Of a stretch of 64,000 nt of DNA, positions 1-8,477 are shown piece after piece. The position numbers and the translations under genes were made by a program. The notes under the pieces were generated by a model. The model was not told the origin of the DNA. It was given only the letters and a program-made list of their open reading frames with translations, and did no database searches. Source of the stretch: Flavobacterium laiguense (GTDB lineage Bacteria; Bacteroidota; Bacteroidia; Flavobacteriales; Flavobacteriaceae); assembly GCF_003097655.1 (NCBI RefSeq), contig NZ_QCZH01000016.1, positions 1 through 64,000 of the forward strand. The letters are read 5' to 3'. Positions within the stretch are counted from its first letter, which is position 1. Each line of letters starts with the position of its first letter.

Positions 1-1424
1 GCAATTGCTGTTAAGCTTACCGCCGGAACATCCGAAGCGCAAGAAACTGTCGTATCTAATGATCCCGCTACTGTACTGATTGATGGCGCAGTAGTGTCTT
101 GTATAGTGATTACCTGAGTGAAAGTAGCACTCGTATTCAAACATACATCTTTGGCAACCCAAGTGTTGGTGTACGTTCCTGTATTGGCACAACTGCCCGC
201 AACAAAAGAACCTGATGTTTTAGTATAGGTAACAGCACTGCAATTATCGGTAGCCACCGGAGCCAAAGCCTGTGCAGCGGTGATAGCCGCAGCATTGCTG
301 CACTGTATCGTGGAATTTAATGCCGTAGCGGCGGTAGTCCATGTTGGAGCCGTAGTGTCTTCGATGGTGATTACCTGAGTGAAAGTAGCACTCGTATTCA
401 AACATACATCTTTGGCAACCCAGGTGTTGGTGTACGTTCCTGTATTAGCACAACTGCCCGCAACAAAAGAACCTGATGTTTTAGTGTAGGTAACCGCACT
501 ACAATTGTCGGTAGCCACTGGAGCCAAAGCCTGTGCGGCGGTGATAGCCGCAGCATTGCTGCATTGTATCGTGGAATTTAATGCCGTAGCGGCGGTAGTC
601 CATGTTGGTACGGTAGTGTCAGAAACCGTAATGGTTTGCTCTTGGTCAGTAGCAGCGTTTCCGCTACCATCAACGAGCGACCATGTACGTCTAATTATTT
701 TAGATCCTTGACAAGATCCATTCGCAACAGCGTCTACAAAAGTCGCCTGCAATCCTGTTGAACAATTATCCGCTTCATTGGTTACGTCTCCCGTTACCGT
801 TACCGATGCGTCATAAGTACAGCTTGCATTTGTGTAGATTGTCGTATTGGCCGGTGCCGTGAATGTAGGCTTGATGTTGTCATCGGTGGCCATTATCGTA
901 ATAGAGTAAGAATTGACACATAAATAGTCATTCCATGCGTTATCACCCGCTGTTAAACTCCATGAACCTACGGGAGATTGATTAATATAAGAAGCAAAAC
1001 TTCCTCCATTGGGCTGAAAAGTTCCAGAAACAGGAGTTCCCGATGGGGGAGTTGCTGAAACATTATTAAATACAGTAGTTACATAATCTATATCTGCACT
1101 CCCTGACCAAGTTCCCGCACTAGCCAAAGTCATACCTCCAAGAGGAGAATTTAGACTAAAACTAGTTTCATTATGATATGCATTACCAGTTTTTGGTTTA
1201 GCACAAGTACCATCCGTTTTTGTCCAATTTATTGAAACGGATATACTACTAATTTTGGCACATCCACTAGGAAAATCTGACGCAGAAAAAGTTACTGGAG
1301 AAAGAGTAATACTAGTGTTATCAACAGAAACCGCTGAACCCGTATATGTTTTGGTAATAGTCGTCTGGGCAAACCCTACATAATGTATAAGTGCAAACAG
1401 TATTAAAAAGTATTTATTTTTCAT
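1..1424 (-). CDS. Secreted repeat protein, C-terminal part cut by window edge
   Basis: The reading frame runs open from an ATG at 1424 to the left window edge, so only the N-terminal ~474 residues are present. It opens with a Sec signal peptide (MKNKYFLILFALIHYVGFAQ) and continues as low-charge, Thr/Ser/Ala-rich beta-sandwich-like sequence. From about residue 190 it shows HYR/Ig-like repeats with paired cysteines and the recurring phrases TFTAPANTTIYT and QVITIEDTTAP. Two of these repeats, 261 nt (87 residues) apart, are almost identical at DNA level. This kind of protein in Flavobacteria normally ends in a T9SS or gliding-associated C-terminal domain, but that end is outside the window. A surface adhesin or matrix protein is an inference. 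The ATG follows the stop codon of a 55-codon ORF by one base. Confidence 0.75.
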   Translation of the reverse strand, partial: MKNKYFLILFALIHYVGFAQTTITKTYTGSAVSVDNTSITLSPVTFSASDFPSGCAKISSISVSINWTKTDGTCAKPKTGNAYHNETSFSLNSPLGGMTLASAGTWSGSADIDYVTTVFNNVSATPPSGTPVSGTFQPNGGSFASYINQSPVGSWSLTAGDNAWNDYLCVNSYSITIMATDDNIKPTFTAPANTTIYTNASCTYDASVTVTGDVTNEADNCSTGLQATFVDAVANGSCQGSKIIRRTWSLVDGSGNAATDQEQTITVSDTTVPTWTTAATALNSTIQCSNAAAITAAQALAPVATDNCSAVTYTKTSGSFVAGSCANTGTYTNTWVAKDVCLNTSATFTQVITIEDTTAPTWTTAATALNSTIQCSNAAAITAAQALAPVATDNCSAVTYTKTSGSFVAGSCANTGTYTNTWVAKDVCLNTSATFTQVITIQDTTAPSISTVAGSLDTTVSCASDVPAVSLTAI

Positions 1425-1425
1425 A

Positions 1426-1593
1426 CTATCGTGGAATTGTTTTGAATATATGATTATCCATATAATTAGCATTCTGACCAATTGTAGTAAAGCTGACCAT
1501 GATTAAAATAAGAAACAACAACAATTTAAAATCCATTTTTAATGGGCTAAAATTATTCCTGCTGTTGATCTGATTATAATTATATGATTTCAT
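1426..1593 (-). CDS. Small ORF with hydrophobic signal-like segment, upstream of the repeat protein
   Basis: This 55-residue frame ends one base before the start codon of the large secreted protein, which suggests translational coupling if it is expressed. A hydrophobic stretch around residues 22-40 (KLLLFLILIMVSFTTIGQ) ends in the small-residue/Gln pattern seen at Bacteroidota signal peptide cleavage sites, leaving a mature tail of only about 15 residues. I recognise no family. It may be a leader peptide or the decayed start of an older secreted protein. Confidence 0.35.
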   Translation of the reverse strand: MKSYNYNQINSRNNFSPLKMDFKLLLFLILIMVSFTTIGQNANYMDNHIFKTIPR

Positions 1594-1644
1594 ATTATGT
1601 TATATAGTATTTATTCCATTTTAAAATTTGAACACACTGCTCCA

Positions 1645-1857
1645 CTACAAGGAATAGTCTGTAGTATCAAATTCAAAACAAGCAATATAATTGTGAGTAA
1701 AAAAATTTGCCAAACTTATTGATTTATTACCCTCTATTTTACACGATAAAACATTCGTGCCGAAATAATTGAAAGCAACCGGGGAGGTTACATCTAATAA
1801 AACAACAACAGAAAACAGCTTAAAAAAATTATGCCTTTTTAAAGTAAAGTTTCTCAT
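1645..1857 (-). CDS. Possible 70-residue small protein, unknown
   Basis: The frame begins MRNFTLKRHNFFKLFSVVVLL and has one short hydrophobic segment near its N-terminus; I recognise no family. Support comes mainly from position: a good Bacteroidota promoter match (1896-1930) points at it and would place transcription start about 30 nt before its ATG. The same transcript could instead simply lead into the 55-residue ORF and the repeat protein. Composition is compatible with a chance ORF in AT-rich DNA, so this is tentative. Confidence 0.25.
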   Translation of the reverse strand: MRNFTLKRHNFFKLFSVVVLLDVTSPVAFNYFGTNVLSCKIEGNKSISLANFFTHNYIACFEFDTTDYSL

Positions 1858-1895
1858 AAAATAATTTGCATTAAGATTCGGTAGTTTGGGATCTG

Positions 1896-1930
1896 CAAAA
1901 CTAATAATTTATTAACCACTTGTTAACAAA
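1896..1930 (-). promoter_or_regulatory. Bacteroidota-type promoter
   Basis: On the minus strand TTTG is followed after 23 bases by TAGTTTTG, matching the Bacteroidetes primary sigma consensus (TTG-N17-23-TAnnTTTG). It reads towards the small ORFs and the repeat protein that end at the left window edge. Confidence 0.5.
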
Positions 1931-2285
1931 TCCCGATTAAATGCATTTATCATCGTCGAAATGCGTTTTTATCAAAAAAAAGAGAAGAAACTCCACAAGA
2001 AACACCTTCTAACTCATTAAATATCAACTATTAACCATCTTAAAACCACTATCCCCTTTATTTTTACTTTGTAGTCAAATAACTATAAATCACGAAGTGT
2101 TTATAGAATCCAAGGGGAAATATTCTAAAAACATCATTTTAAACCATTTCTGATCTCTAAAAAAAGACACGCATTTCATAAATTTTTCAAACAAAAAACC
2201 ACATTATCTCTCAAAAGACAATGCGGTTTTTACTGGCAGAGAGCAGGGCAAACGCATGAGTTTTAAAAACAAAAAAAGGGCTTGG
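1931..2285. other. Intergenic region with terminator-like hairpin
   Basis: No gene is supported here. The stretch is AT-rich and contains, at 2193-2231, an A-tract/T-tract hairpin with AAAAACC and GGTTTTT outer arms and a CATT/AATG inner stem with mismatches. It lies just past the stop codon of the HipA-like gene and could terminate its transcript. Confidence 0.4.
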
Positions 2286-3011
2286 TTACTCACCATGAAA
2301 TAAAGTATGGCATCTTGCCTCTAACAGCATTTTGTATTTTTCTTTGAATTCATCCGATAGAAATGAAGTATCAATCCACTGGATGGCGATGGGTTTGTTT
2401 TTTAGATACCGTTTTGCGATGCCTTTAATTTGTTTTTGATTTAGACCTAGGTTTATACCTAGTCTTTCGAAATGTTCCCATTTCAATTTTTTCTTTTTCC
2501 CTTCTAAAGTTAGGGCCAATTCTTCGGTGTCATCCGGATTTACGATGGCTACGTTTAATAAATCGTAGGCAGGAGCCAATGTCCAAGTTTCACCGGAATA
2601 GATCATGGAGAAGTTTTTCAGGTGCATATCATTATTGCCTGTGAGGAAACTGAAAATGCCCAGTTCCAGAAAGTACAATTTGTCGAGTAGGGTGTTGTCA
2701 GAAAACTCATCCAGGGCTTTACTTATTTTCTCCATGGAGCTTTTGTATTTATCAAAAGCTTCTGTGATTTGGAACATATCGAGCATGTGAATCTTTTCCC
2801 CTGTTTCTGTTCTGTCGATGCGTTTGGTGATGTAGGATAGCTCACCGGACTCCAGGCGTATCAAACTTGACTTTACGGTATTGATGCCGAAAGCTTCCGC
2901 TATGCGCATGGTTAGGTGTTCATTTTCGGGCATTTCAGGGAATTGAACGGAGGGCGGTTTGAAAATATAATTACCGTCCAAAGCACCAACTACCGTTATA
3001 TGCTTTTGCAT
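2286..3011 (-). CDS. HipA-like kinase C-terminal domain, N-terminally shortened
   Basis: The protein matches the C-terminal catalytic half of HipA-type Ser/Thr kinases, the toxins of HipBA modules, which in E. coli phosphorylate glutamyl-tRNA synthetase. Visible motifs are the catalytic loop TGNNDMHLKNF (Asp, His, Lys, Asn) near residue 128 and the metal-binding APAYDLL near residue 150. PENEHLTMRIAEAFGI and SYITKRIDR match the usual N-lobe. I chose the ATG at 3011; an upstream in-frame ATG at 3050 would translate through operator-like DNA. At about 241 residues it is shorter than Bacteroidota HipA C-terminal proteins (about 310), and the glycine-rich VQPKL segment expected before GNYIFKPPS is missing. 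No hipB-like antitoxin or HipA N-terminal gene is next to it. It is probably a deletion remnant, although the catalytic centre is intact. Confidence 0.75.
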   Translation of the reverse strand: MQKHITVVGALDGNYIFKPPSVQFPEMPENEHLTMRIAEAFGINTVKSSLIRLESGELSYITKRIDRTETGEKIHMLDMFQITEAFDKYKSSMEKISKALDEFSDNTLLDKLYFLELGIFSFLTGNNDMHLKNFSMIYSGETWTLAPAYDLLNVAIVNPDDTEELALTLEGKKKKLKWEHFERLGINLGLNQKQIKGIAKRYLKNKPIAIQWIDTSFLSDEFKEKYKMLLEARCHTLFHGE

Positions 3012-3094
3012 TGATTTTAAACAAATACACCAAATTATATGTAAAAGCATATAATTTATTTAAAAAAAACTTAACTTATATGTAAAAGCATATA
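2997..3094. promoter_or_regulatory. Three operator-like palindromes at the HipA-like gene start
   Basis: Two perfect inverted repeats with arms TATATG and CATATA around a 6-bp centre lie at 3036-3053 and 3077-3094, identical over 18 bp. A third, degenerate copy on the opposite strand sits at 2997-3014 inside the start of the kinase gene. Spacing is 39 and 41 bp, close to four helical turns. HipB-type repressors bind short palindromes in this position; assignment to a HipB is inferred because no repressor gene is present. Confidence 0.6.
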
Positions 3095-3341
3095 GCTTAC
3101 TTACTAGTCTATTCTGGATATTCAGCGGCATTTATGGTTGTTTCTGAACAAAAAAAAAAAAACGCAACTACCTATTTAAAAGTAAATTACGGTTTTTCTC
3201 AGCAAAGAGGAAGGGATTGCCTTCGTTGATCTCTATAGAAAGCGTCTCACAAAGAAATTAATGCTTGGCATTTCATACCTAATCCTTTTTTATTTGCCAT
3301 ACTTAGACAAACAAAAAAGTTTGTCACGCTATAAAACAAAA
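3095..3341. other. Intergenic region between HipA-like gene and tRNA
   Basis: I see no gene. The stretch includes a run of 12 or more A residues near 3151 and otherwise unstructured AT-rich DNA. The leftover DNA where hipB might have been expected shows no open frame of useful length. Confidence 0.4.
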
Positions 3342-3365
3342 AATGCTCCCCTTTCAGGAAGCATT
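3342..3365 (-). terminator. Rho-independent terminator after tRNA-Ser
   Basis: On the minus strand AATGCTTCC pairs with GGGGAGCATT around a short loop and is followed by a T-rich run. It lies 10 nt past the tRNA 3' end. A T-run also follows on the plus strand, so it could act in both directions. Confidence 0.7.
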
Positions 3366-3375
3366 AATTTTTTTG

Positions 3376-3462
3376 CAGAGAGGATGGGATTCGAACCCAC
3401 GATATAGTTACCCATATACTAGCTTTCCAGGCTAGCTCCTTCAACCACTCGGACACCTCTCT
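3376..3462 (-). tRNA. tRNA-Ser (anticodon GGA)
   Basis: The minus strand folds as a long-variable-arm tRNA. The acceptor strands AGAGAGG and CCTCTCT pair over 7 bp. The anticodon arm CTAGC-CTGGAAA-GCTAG presents GGA, and the T-arm GTGGGTTCGAATCCCA is canonical. The variable arm (TATATGGGTAACTATA) is the class II type typical of serine tRNAs. The CCA end is not encoded: the discriminator G is followed by CAA. Confidence 0.93.
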
Positions 3463-3522
3463 TTTTATTTTGGTTTGCAAAGAACACTAAAAAAAATGAG
3501 TTTCGAAAGTAAAAAATTAATA

Positions 3523-4557
3523 TTATTGCATTTCTCCACGCAAAGAAGTCTCAAAAATGGTCTTGAAGTCTTTTTGAGCGATATCTTGCCCTAATAAATA
3601 CATTAGTTTGGTAATTGCAGCCTCAGTTGTAATGTCTTTTCCTGAGATAATACCGAGTTTTTTCATAGAAGTACTCGTCTCATAATGCCCCATACTCACA
3701 CTTCCTATTGAACATTGGGTTACATTTACAACATACACTCCCTTAGTAATTGCTTTTTGCAAAAAATTCAAAAACCACTCTTCGGTAGGAGCGTTCCCTG
3801 CGCCGTAGGTTTCGAGTACAATCCCTTTTAGATTTTCGATGTTCAAAATTGCAGCAAGTACCGCTTCACTTATTCCAGGGAACATTTTTATAATAGCCAC
3901 ATTATTGTCTAAGTGGGTATGAACCTTCAATTGCGATTCCTTTTGCGTAGGCAAAAACAACTCTGAATTTATTTTTAAATGCACTCCTGACTCCACCAAA
4001 AAAGGATAATTCGGAGAAATAAAAGCCCTGAAATGTTCTGCGTTTATCTTGGTGGTTCTATTCCCGCGGTATAATTTGTATTCAAAATAAAGACAAACTT
4101 CTTTAATCAACGGTTTCCCATTTTCTTGCAAAGAAGCTATTTGAATCGCCGTAATTAAATTTTCTTTGGCATCTGTTCTCAAATCCCCTATTGGCAATTG
4201 GGAACCCGTAAATATTACGGGTTTCGAAAGATTTTCGAGCATAAAACTCAATGCCGAAGCAGAGTACGACATGGTATCTGAACCGTGAAGTACCACAAAA
4301 CCATCAAATTTAAGGTAATTATTCTCAATGGTTCGGGCAATTTCGGCCCAATTTTCGGGGTTCATATTCGAAGAGTCAATAGGTGTTTCGAAAGAAAAAG
4401 TTTCTATCTCACAATCCAGCAACTTTAATTCGGGAATATTATGAAGTAGTTTACTGAAATTAAACGCCTTGAGTGCGCCTGTTTCAAAATCCTTTCTCAT
4501 ACCAATGGTTCCACCAGTATAAATCAAAAGAATTTTAGGCTTAGAGTTCATCAACAT
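3523..4557 (-). CDS. ansA: Type I L-asparaginase
   Basis: The enzyme hydrolyses L-asparagine to aspartate and ammonia. Both catalytic threonine motifs are visible: YTGGTIGM near residues 13-20 and VLHGSDTMSYSASAL near residues 90-105, with the C-terminal half carrying LETYGAGNAP and VTQCSIGSVSMG, all typical of the family. It has no signal peptide, which fits the cytoplasmic type I enzyme, and 344 residues is the usual length. It overlaps the upstream acyltransferase gene by 17 bp, so the two are co-transcribed. Confidence 0.92.
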   Translation of the reverse strand: MLMNSKPKILLIYTGGTIGMRKDFETGALKAFNFSKLLHNIPELKLLDCEIETFSFETPIDSSNMNPENWAEIARTIENNYLKFDGFVVLHGSDTMSYSASALSFMLENLSKPVIFTGSQLPIGDLRTDAKENLITAIQIASLQENGKPLIKEVCLYFEYKLYRGNRTTKINAEHFRAFISPNYPFLVESGVHLKINSELFLPTQKESQLKVHTHLDNNVAIIKMFPGISEAVLAAILNIENLKGIVLETYGAGNAPTEEWFLNFLQKAITKGVYVVNVTQCSIGSVSMGHYETSTSMKKLGIISGKDITTEAAITKLMYLLGQDIAQKDFKTIFETSLRGEMQ

Positions 4558-5677
4558 ATTTTAATTTATTGACTACTGGATTAGCGTACATATCCAAAAA
4601 GCCTTGTTTGGCAACCGGATGTTCATGATCAATTCTCAGCTCTAATCGTCGCTCAAAAAGCAGCTTTTCATTTTCGGTATACAAATGAGAAAAACGGGTA
4701 GAGTTATTCAAAATATCGTAAGCGATAAAATTGGTTGTCCATAATTTGTAATTACTCAAAATGGAGTCATCGATTACTTGCGCCAAAGCTTGCACTTGCT
4801 TGTTTGTAGTATCTACACTTTTTTTAATCCCGTCGATTTCAGTATTGAGCACGTCTCCTATATGAATGTGTATTCTTTTCTTTTGTCCAATGATACCACT
4901 CAACAAAGTCTTGAAATCTTCATTTTTTTCTTTAATGTAAATTTCATTATTTGCTTCGGCCAATAATTGCGGCATTTTTAAAGCATCAGTAGGATCATAT
5001 TCATAAGAAATGGAAACAGGCACAATTTTAATTTTCTTAAAATAGTCCATTACATTAGGTTCATCAGACCCCATGGCAATCATTTTCAAAACCCCAGGAT
5101 TGGTTTCATCATTTCCGTCTTTGGTCCTTCCTTCGCGTTGTGCAATCCAAACCGATCCATTTTCATGCAACAACAGCTGAGCCATATATTCAGACAGCAA
5201 TTTAGAACTCATCAACAATTCCCTCGGTGTCAAGCCACGTTGAACCAAAAAATTTCTATTGAGTTTCGCTAAAATTTTTAAAAATGACTTTTTTACTAAA
5301 TTATCACCAATGGCTGATGAAGTCATATCCAAACCATGTTCGAACAAAGAAGAGTTCAGTAATGTAGTATCTAAAACGATGTCACGATGATTGGAGATAA
5401 AAAGATACGAAGTGTTTTTCTCTAGCTTTTCAAAACCAGAAGTAGTTAAACCCTCCGAACTTTTTTCTAACACTTGCTGCACTCCATAATAAATAAAGTT
5501 GCATTGAAAATCACGAATAGAATGGGTTTTGCGAAGCTGATCTTTCCAAATTTCATCATCTACTCCAGGAAAACAAAAGTTCATTAAAGCTTTCATCATC
5601 GGATGATCAATAACTTTCATTATTCCTTCGTTTATTTCGGAATCATAAAATGGCCGAATCGCATCAAATTTATTCAT
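4541..5677 (-). CDS. Acyltransferase of the 1-acylglycerol-3-phosphate acyltransferase superfamily
   Basis: The protein shows the acceptor-site block FISNHRDIVLD around residues 93-103 and the later blocks AQREGRTKDGNDETNPGVLKM and IKIVPVSISYEYDP, the order found in glycerolipid acyltransferases (PlsC/PlsB-like). The His-Asp spacing in the first block can be read as one residue longer than classic HX4D. I chose the start MNKFDAIRPF at 5677; an ATG at 5710 would add an 11-residue extension without similarity. Length is 378 residues. The gene overlaps ansA downstream and follows tatD in the same direction. The exact acyl acceptor cannot be told from the sequence. Confidence 0.8.
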   Translation of the reverse strand: MNKFDAIRPFYDSEINEGIMKVIDHPMMKALMNFCFPGVDDEIWKDQLRKTHSIRDFQCNFIYYGVQQVLEKSSEGLTTSGFEKLEKNTSYLFISNHRDIVLDTTLLNSSLFEHGLDMTSSAIGDNLVKKSFLKILAKLNRNFLVQRGLTPRELLMSSKLLSEYMAQLLLHENGSVWIAQREGRTKDGNDETNPGVLKMIAMGSDEPNVMDYFKKIKIVPVSISYEYDPTDALKMPQLLAEANNEIYIKEKNEDFKTLLSGIIGQKKRIHIHIGDVLNTEIDGIKKSVDTTNKQVQALAQVIDDSILSNYKLWTTNFIAYDILNNSTRFSHLYTENEKLLFERRLELRIDHEHPVAKQGFLDMYANPVVNKLKYVDEL

Positions 5678-5740
5678 TTTGGTTTTCAATTTAGTTGGAC
5701 AAAAGAACAAAAAAAATATTAAAGTTACAGAAAATCGGTA

Positions 5741-6520
5741 TTAAATCCCGAATATTTTTGCAGAATTATCGGTTGTTACAGCCGCTATCTCATTTGCCGA
5801 AAGGCCATAAATTTGCGCCAATTTATCGACAACATTTATTAAATAGCTGCTTTCGTTGCGTTTGCCACGATAAGGAATCGGAGCCAAATAAGGAGAATCG
5901 GTTTCTAACACAATATGTTTCAAATCAATTTTATTTAGAAACTGATCTATTTTTCCGTTTTTAAAAGTAACCACTCCGCCTATTCCTAATTTCATATTAT
6001 AGGAAATAGCCCTCAAAGCCTGTTCGTACGTTCCCGAAAAACAATGAAAGATTCCAAACAGTTCGGGAGATTTCTCTTCTTCCAGAATTTCAAATATTTC
6101 ATCAAACGCCTCCCGACAATGAATTACAATAGGAAGTTTATATTTTTTGGCCCATTGAATTTGTGTTCTAAAAGCAATTTGCTGCTGCCGCAAATGCATT
6201 TTATCCCAATACAAATCAATGCCTATTTCGCCAATAGCGTAGAATTTTCTTTTGGCCAATTCGTTTTCAACATGCTGCAACTCCTCCAGATAATTATCTT
6301 TTACATAAGTGGGATGCAAACCCATCATTAGAAATACATTGTCTGGATAGTTTTTTTCTAAATCATACATGCTTTGCGTACAGGTAGAATCTATTGCCGG
6401 TACAAAAAATCGGGTCACACCATTATCAATGGCACGTTGCATCATTTCATTTCGATCTTGATCAAATTCCTCTGAATATAAATGGGTATGGGTATCGGTA
6501 AGTATTGTTTTTGCTTCCAA
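5741..6520 (-). CDS. TatD family metal-dependent hydrolase
   Basis: TatD proteins are TIM-barrel metal-dependent nucleases acting in the cytoplasm. The metal ligands are visible in order: DTHTHL (residues 9-14), GEIGID, VIHCREAFDE, FHCFSG and LETDSPYLAP. The length of 259 residues is standard. It sits 63 nt upstream of the acyltransferase gene, and the three minus-strand genes tatD, acyltransferase and ansA probably form one transcript. The specific substrate (DNA, D-Tyr-tRNA or other) is not predictable here. Confidence 0.9.
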   Translation of the reverse strand: MEAKTILTDTHTHLYSEEFDQDRNEMMQRAIDNGVTRFFVPAIDSTCTQSMYDLEKNYPDNVFLMMGLHPTYVKDNYLEELQHVENELAKRKFYAIGEIGIDLYWDKMHLRQQQIAFRTQIQWAKKYKLPIVIHCREAFDEIFEILEEEKSPELFGIFHCFSGTYEQALRAISYNMKLGIGGVVTFKNGKIDQFLNKIDLKHIVLETDSPYLAPIPYRGKRNESSYLINVVDKLAQIYGLSANEIAAVTTDNSAKIFGI

Positions 6521-6912
6521 GTGTAAAATTTAATGCTACAAAATTACTCGAAAAAGTGGGCTTTACCAAAAAAGGAATTGCATAAACAAGAAAACCGCTT
6601 TTAAAGCTAGTCCTCAAAGATTCACAAAGAAAAGCGCAGTGAGACACTCAAAAAAAACAGGCATCAATTATTTTTTAAAACCGTTTTATTATATCTGCAA
6701 AAATCTGCCGAATCTGCTTGAAAAATTAGGCACGCAGATTCGGCAGATTTTCATTGTTTTTAAAGACTGTAAATACTTTAGAGCATCATTAACAAAATGA
6801 AATATTTGCATATTTAAAGAAAAACACACCCCTATCCCCTCTCAAGAGGGGAATTCGCCTCTGCTAACATTTAATCTTTAGTTGTTTATTAAGTAAATAG
6901 GTCGAAATAAAA
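6521..6912. repeat. Intergenic region with a 17-bp inverted repeat
   Basis: No gene is supported. Arms at 6701-6717 and 6734-6750 (AAATCTGCCGAATCTGC and its complement) are perfect over 17 bp around a 16-nt loop. It sits downstream of the TPR gene (minus) and upstream of tatD (minus). A second small hairpin with CCCCTCT and AGAGGGG arms lies at 6836-6851 and may end the sigma/TPR transcript. Confidence 0.6.
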
Positions 6913-7638
6913 CTAATCTAACTCTTCCAACAAATCGTCCACCTGATCATTACCTTCATAATCTTCAGGGATCGTCAACAAGAGTTCCTTACAAGTCTTA
7001 TAGTCTTTTTGTTTTAATTTACTCAAAGCCAAACTCCATATCGCTTTGTTTTTATAAATAGAATTACCCATTTTCAAAGTTGTAAAAACCGATTCGGCTT
7101 CTGGTAATCTATTTTCCTCCAGCAGCGCCACTCCGTAAAAATACTGAATCTCGGCACTTTGATCCGTTTTCAAGATAGTTTCAAAAAGCGGAATCGCCTC
7201 TTTATATTTCTTTCCGTTAAAGGCATCCTGAGCCAATTTTAAATTATCATTTGCCTCCCCTCGCTCCGTAAAAAAAGCAGTTTCGGGCTGATTGTAATCC
7301 TCAAACGTAGGATCCGAATTCTGATTCAAAAAGAACAATCCAAACAAAACCGCCACCGAAGCAGCAGCCACATAATACCAAGGTTTGAAAGTAACTACTT
7401 TGGTTTTACTCTTTTTAAAATGCTTCTTAGAAATCCCTTTCAAATTCTGTTTGAAAGCTTTTAATTCATCGGCTTGTCCAAATTTATTTTCCAAATGCAG
7501 CTGCAATTCTTTATACGTTTCAAAGGCCATAGCCAAATCAGGCTGATCCCTTAATTGTTGCTCAAAAACCAATTTGTCGGCAGCAGACATTTCGCCTTGA
7601 AGATATTCATCAAATTCCAAAAAGTGTTCTTCGTTCAT
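6913..7638 (-). CDS. Membrane TPR protein, likely anti-sigma factor
   Basis: Residues 1-80 are cytoplasmic and begin FDEYLQGEMSAADKLVFEQQL, the helix pattern of anti-sigma N-termini (without the zinc ligands). One transmembrane helix follows at about 87-104 (YYVAAASVAVLFGLFFL), then a periplasmic part with about three TPR units from residue 129. It starts 2 nt after the sigma factor stop codon, the classic sigma/anti-sigma arrangement. I infer that it holds the sigma factor at the membrane and that the TPR part senses or binds a periplasmic partner. A plain TPR scaffold protein is the alternative. Confidence 0.65.
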   Translation of the reverse strand: MNEEHFLEFDEYLQGEMSAADKLVFEQQLRDQPDLAMAFETYKELQLHLENKFGQADELKAFKQNLKGISKKHFKKSKTKVVTFKPWYYVAAASVAVLFGLFFLNQNSDPTFEDYNQPETAFFTERGEANDNLKLAQDAFNGKKYKEAIPLFETILKTDQSAEIQYFYGVALLEENRLPEAESVFTTLKMGNSIYKNKAIWSLALSKLKQKDYKTCKELLLTIPEDYEGNDQVDDLLEELD

Positions 7639-7640
7639 GG

Positions 7641-8225
7641 CTAGCTATTTTTTATAGATTTAAAGCGATTGGTTTCTTGAATCCACTGCGTCAATTGACC
7701 AATGCAAAGCGATTTTTTCTTGCGAACATAACCATAGGTTACCGACAGTTTTTCGGCCACCTCCTCCATCGATGGGAGCGTAAAGCTCAATTTCAGTACC
7801 TCTTGGCACTTCTCCCCTAGTTTTTGAAACATCACATCATACAATTGTTGCTTCTCGTCAAAATGCTCGGTTTGCAAAACCATCTCATCAGCAGATTCAT
7901 GTATAGATGTCAACTCTTCCTTAATTGTTACCCCTTTATTCGAATGTTTTTTCAATTCGTTGAGCCATTTTCGTTTACACAACAAAAAAAAGTACGCATC
8001 AAAGGGACACGTCAGTCGCAACTGCTGCGCTTTGGCCTGATTAAAAAGCAAAATCATCACTTCCTGAATCACATCCTGCGCCTTGTCTTCATCGCCCGAA
8101 TTGTTCTTTATATAATAGACCACCTTCGGCACAAACTTTTTATAAATAGCCTGAATGATCGCCGAATCATTATTCGCCAATCCTTCAATATACATTTGGT
8201 CAGGGTGATTCGTTGCTAGAGCCAT
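7641..8225 (-). CDS. ECF-type RNA polymerase sigma factor
   Basis: This 194-residue protein has sigma region 2 (DEDKAQDVIQEVMILLFNQA, residues about 45-65) and a region 4 helix-turn-helix (LPSMEEVAEKLSVTYGYVRKKK, near residues 150-172), with no sigma 1.1 or region 3, as in the ECF group. I chose the ATG at 8225; a longer frame begins at 8270 with a hydrophobic extension unlike sigma factors. It is the first gene of a two-gene unit with the membrane TPR protein. It is divergent from a lipoprotein gene whose upstream region carries three copies of an ECF-promoter-like motif, a probable target. Confidence 0.85.
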   Translation of the reverse strand: MALATNHPDQMYIEGLANNDSAIIQAIYKKFVPKVVYYIKNNSGDEDKAQDVIQEVMILLFNQAKAQQLRLTCPFDAYFFLLCKRKWLNELKKHSNKGVTIKEELTSIHESADEMVLQTEHFDEKQQLYDVMFQKLGEKCQEVLKLSFTLPSMEEVAEKLSVTYGYVRKKKSLCIGQLTQWIQETNRFKSIKNS

Positions 8226-8303
8226 AAAAAAACTTTTTGTCGAAAATACTAAAAAAAGAGAGATAACCACTTTATATCGCCTTTTATGAACTGCAACTAT
8301 CTT

Positions 8304-8437
8304 TTGGGCGTAACCCCATTATAAAAAGGGGCCAACTTTACATTGCGCGTATTCGGCCTCTTCTCATAATGCGGTCGGGCTTCCCGATAATTATCGGGAT
8401 GGGCTACTTCGGTAGCTTCCGTCTATCCCTTACGCAG
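8304..8437. repeat. Dispersed structured intergenic repeat, copy 1
   Basis: The sequence starts TTGGGCGTAACCCC and ends CCCTTACGCAG, so its ends are complementary (GCGTAA with TTACGC). It shares long blocks with a second copy at 41688-41806: TTTGCGCGTATTCGGCCTC-like, ATGCGGTC, and GCTACTTCGGTAGCTT. This copy is 15 nt longer because it contains the 18-bp palindrome TCCCGATAATTATCGGGA at 8382-8399. It lies upstream of the sigma gene. No protein is encoded. Confidence 0.65.
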
Positions 8438-8477
8438 ACCCGTAAAACCAGATATTTAGAACTAAAATCAAAACCAG

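Noticed and set aside
505..711. Plus-strand ORF over the repeat protein
   Set aside because: It is antisense to the secreted repeat protein, whose frame is continuous with a signal peptide and Cys-paired repeats.
8304..8437. Possible rRNA fragment or known riboswitch
   Set aside because: No recognisable rRNA or riboswitch consensus is visible; the second copy in unrelated context suggests a dispersed repeat.
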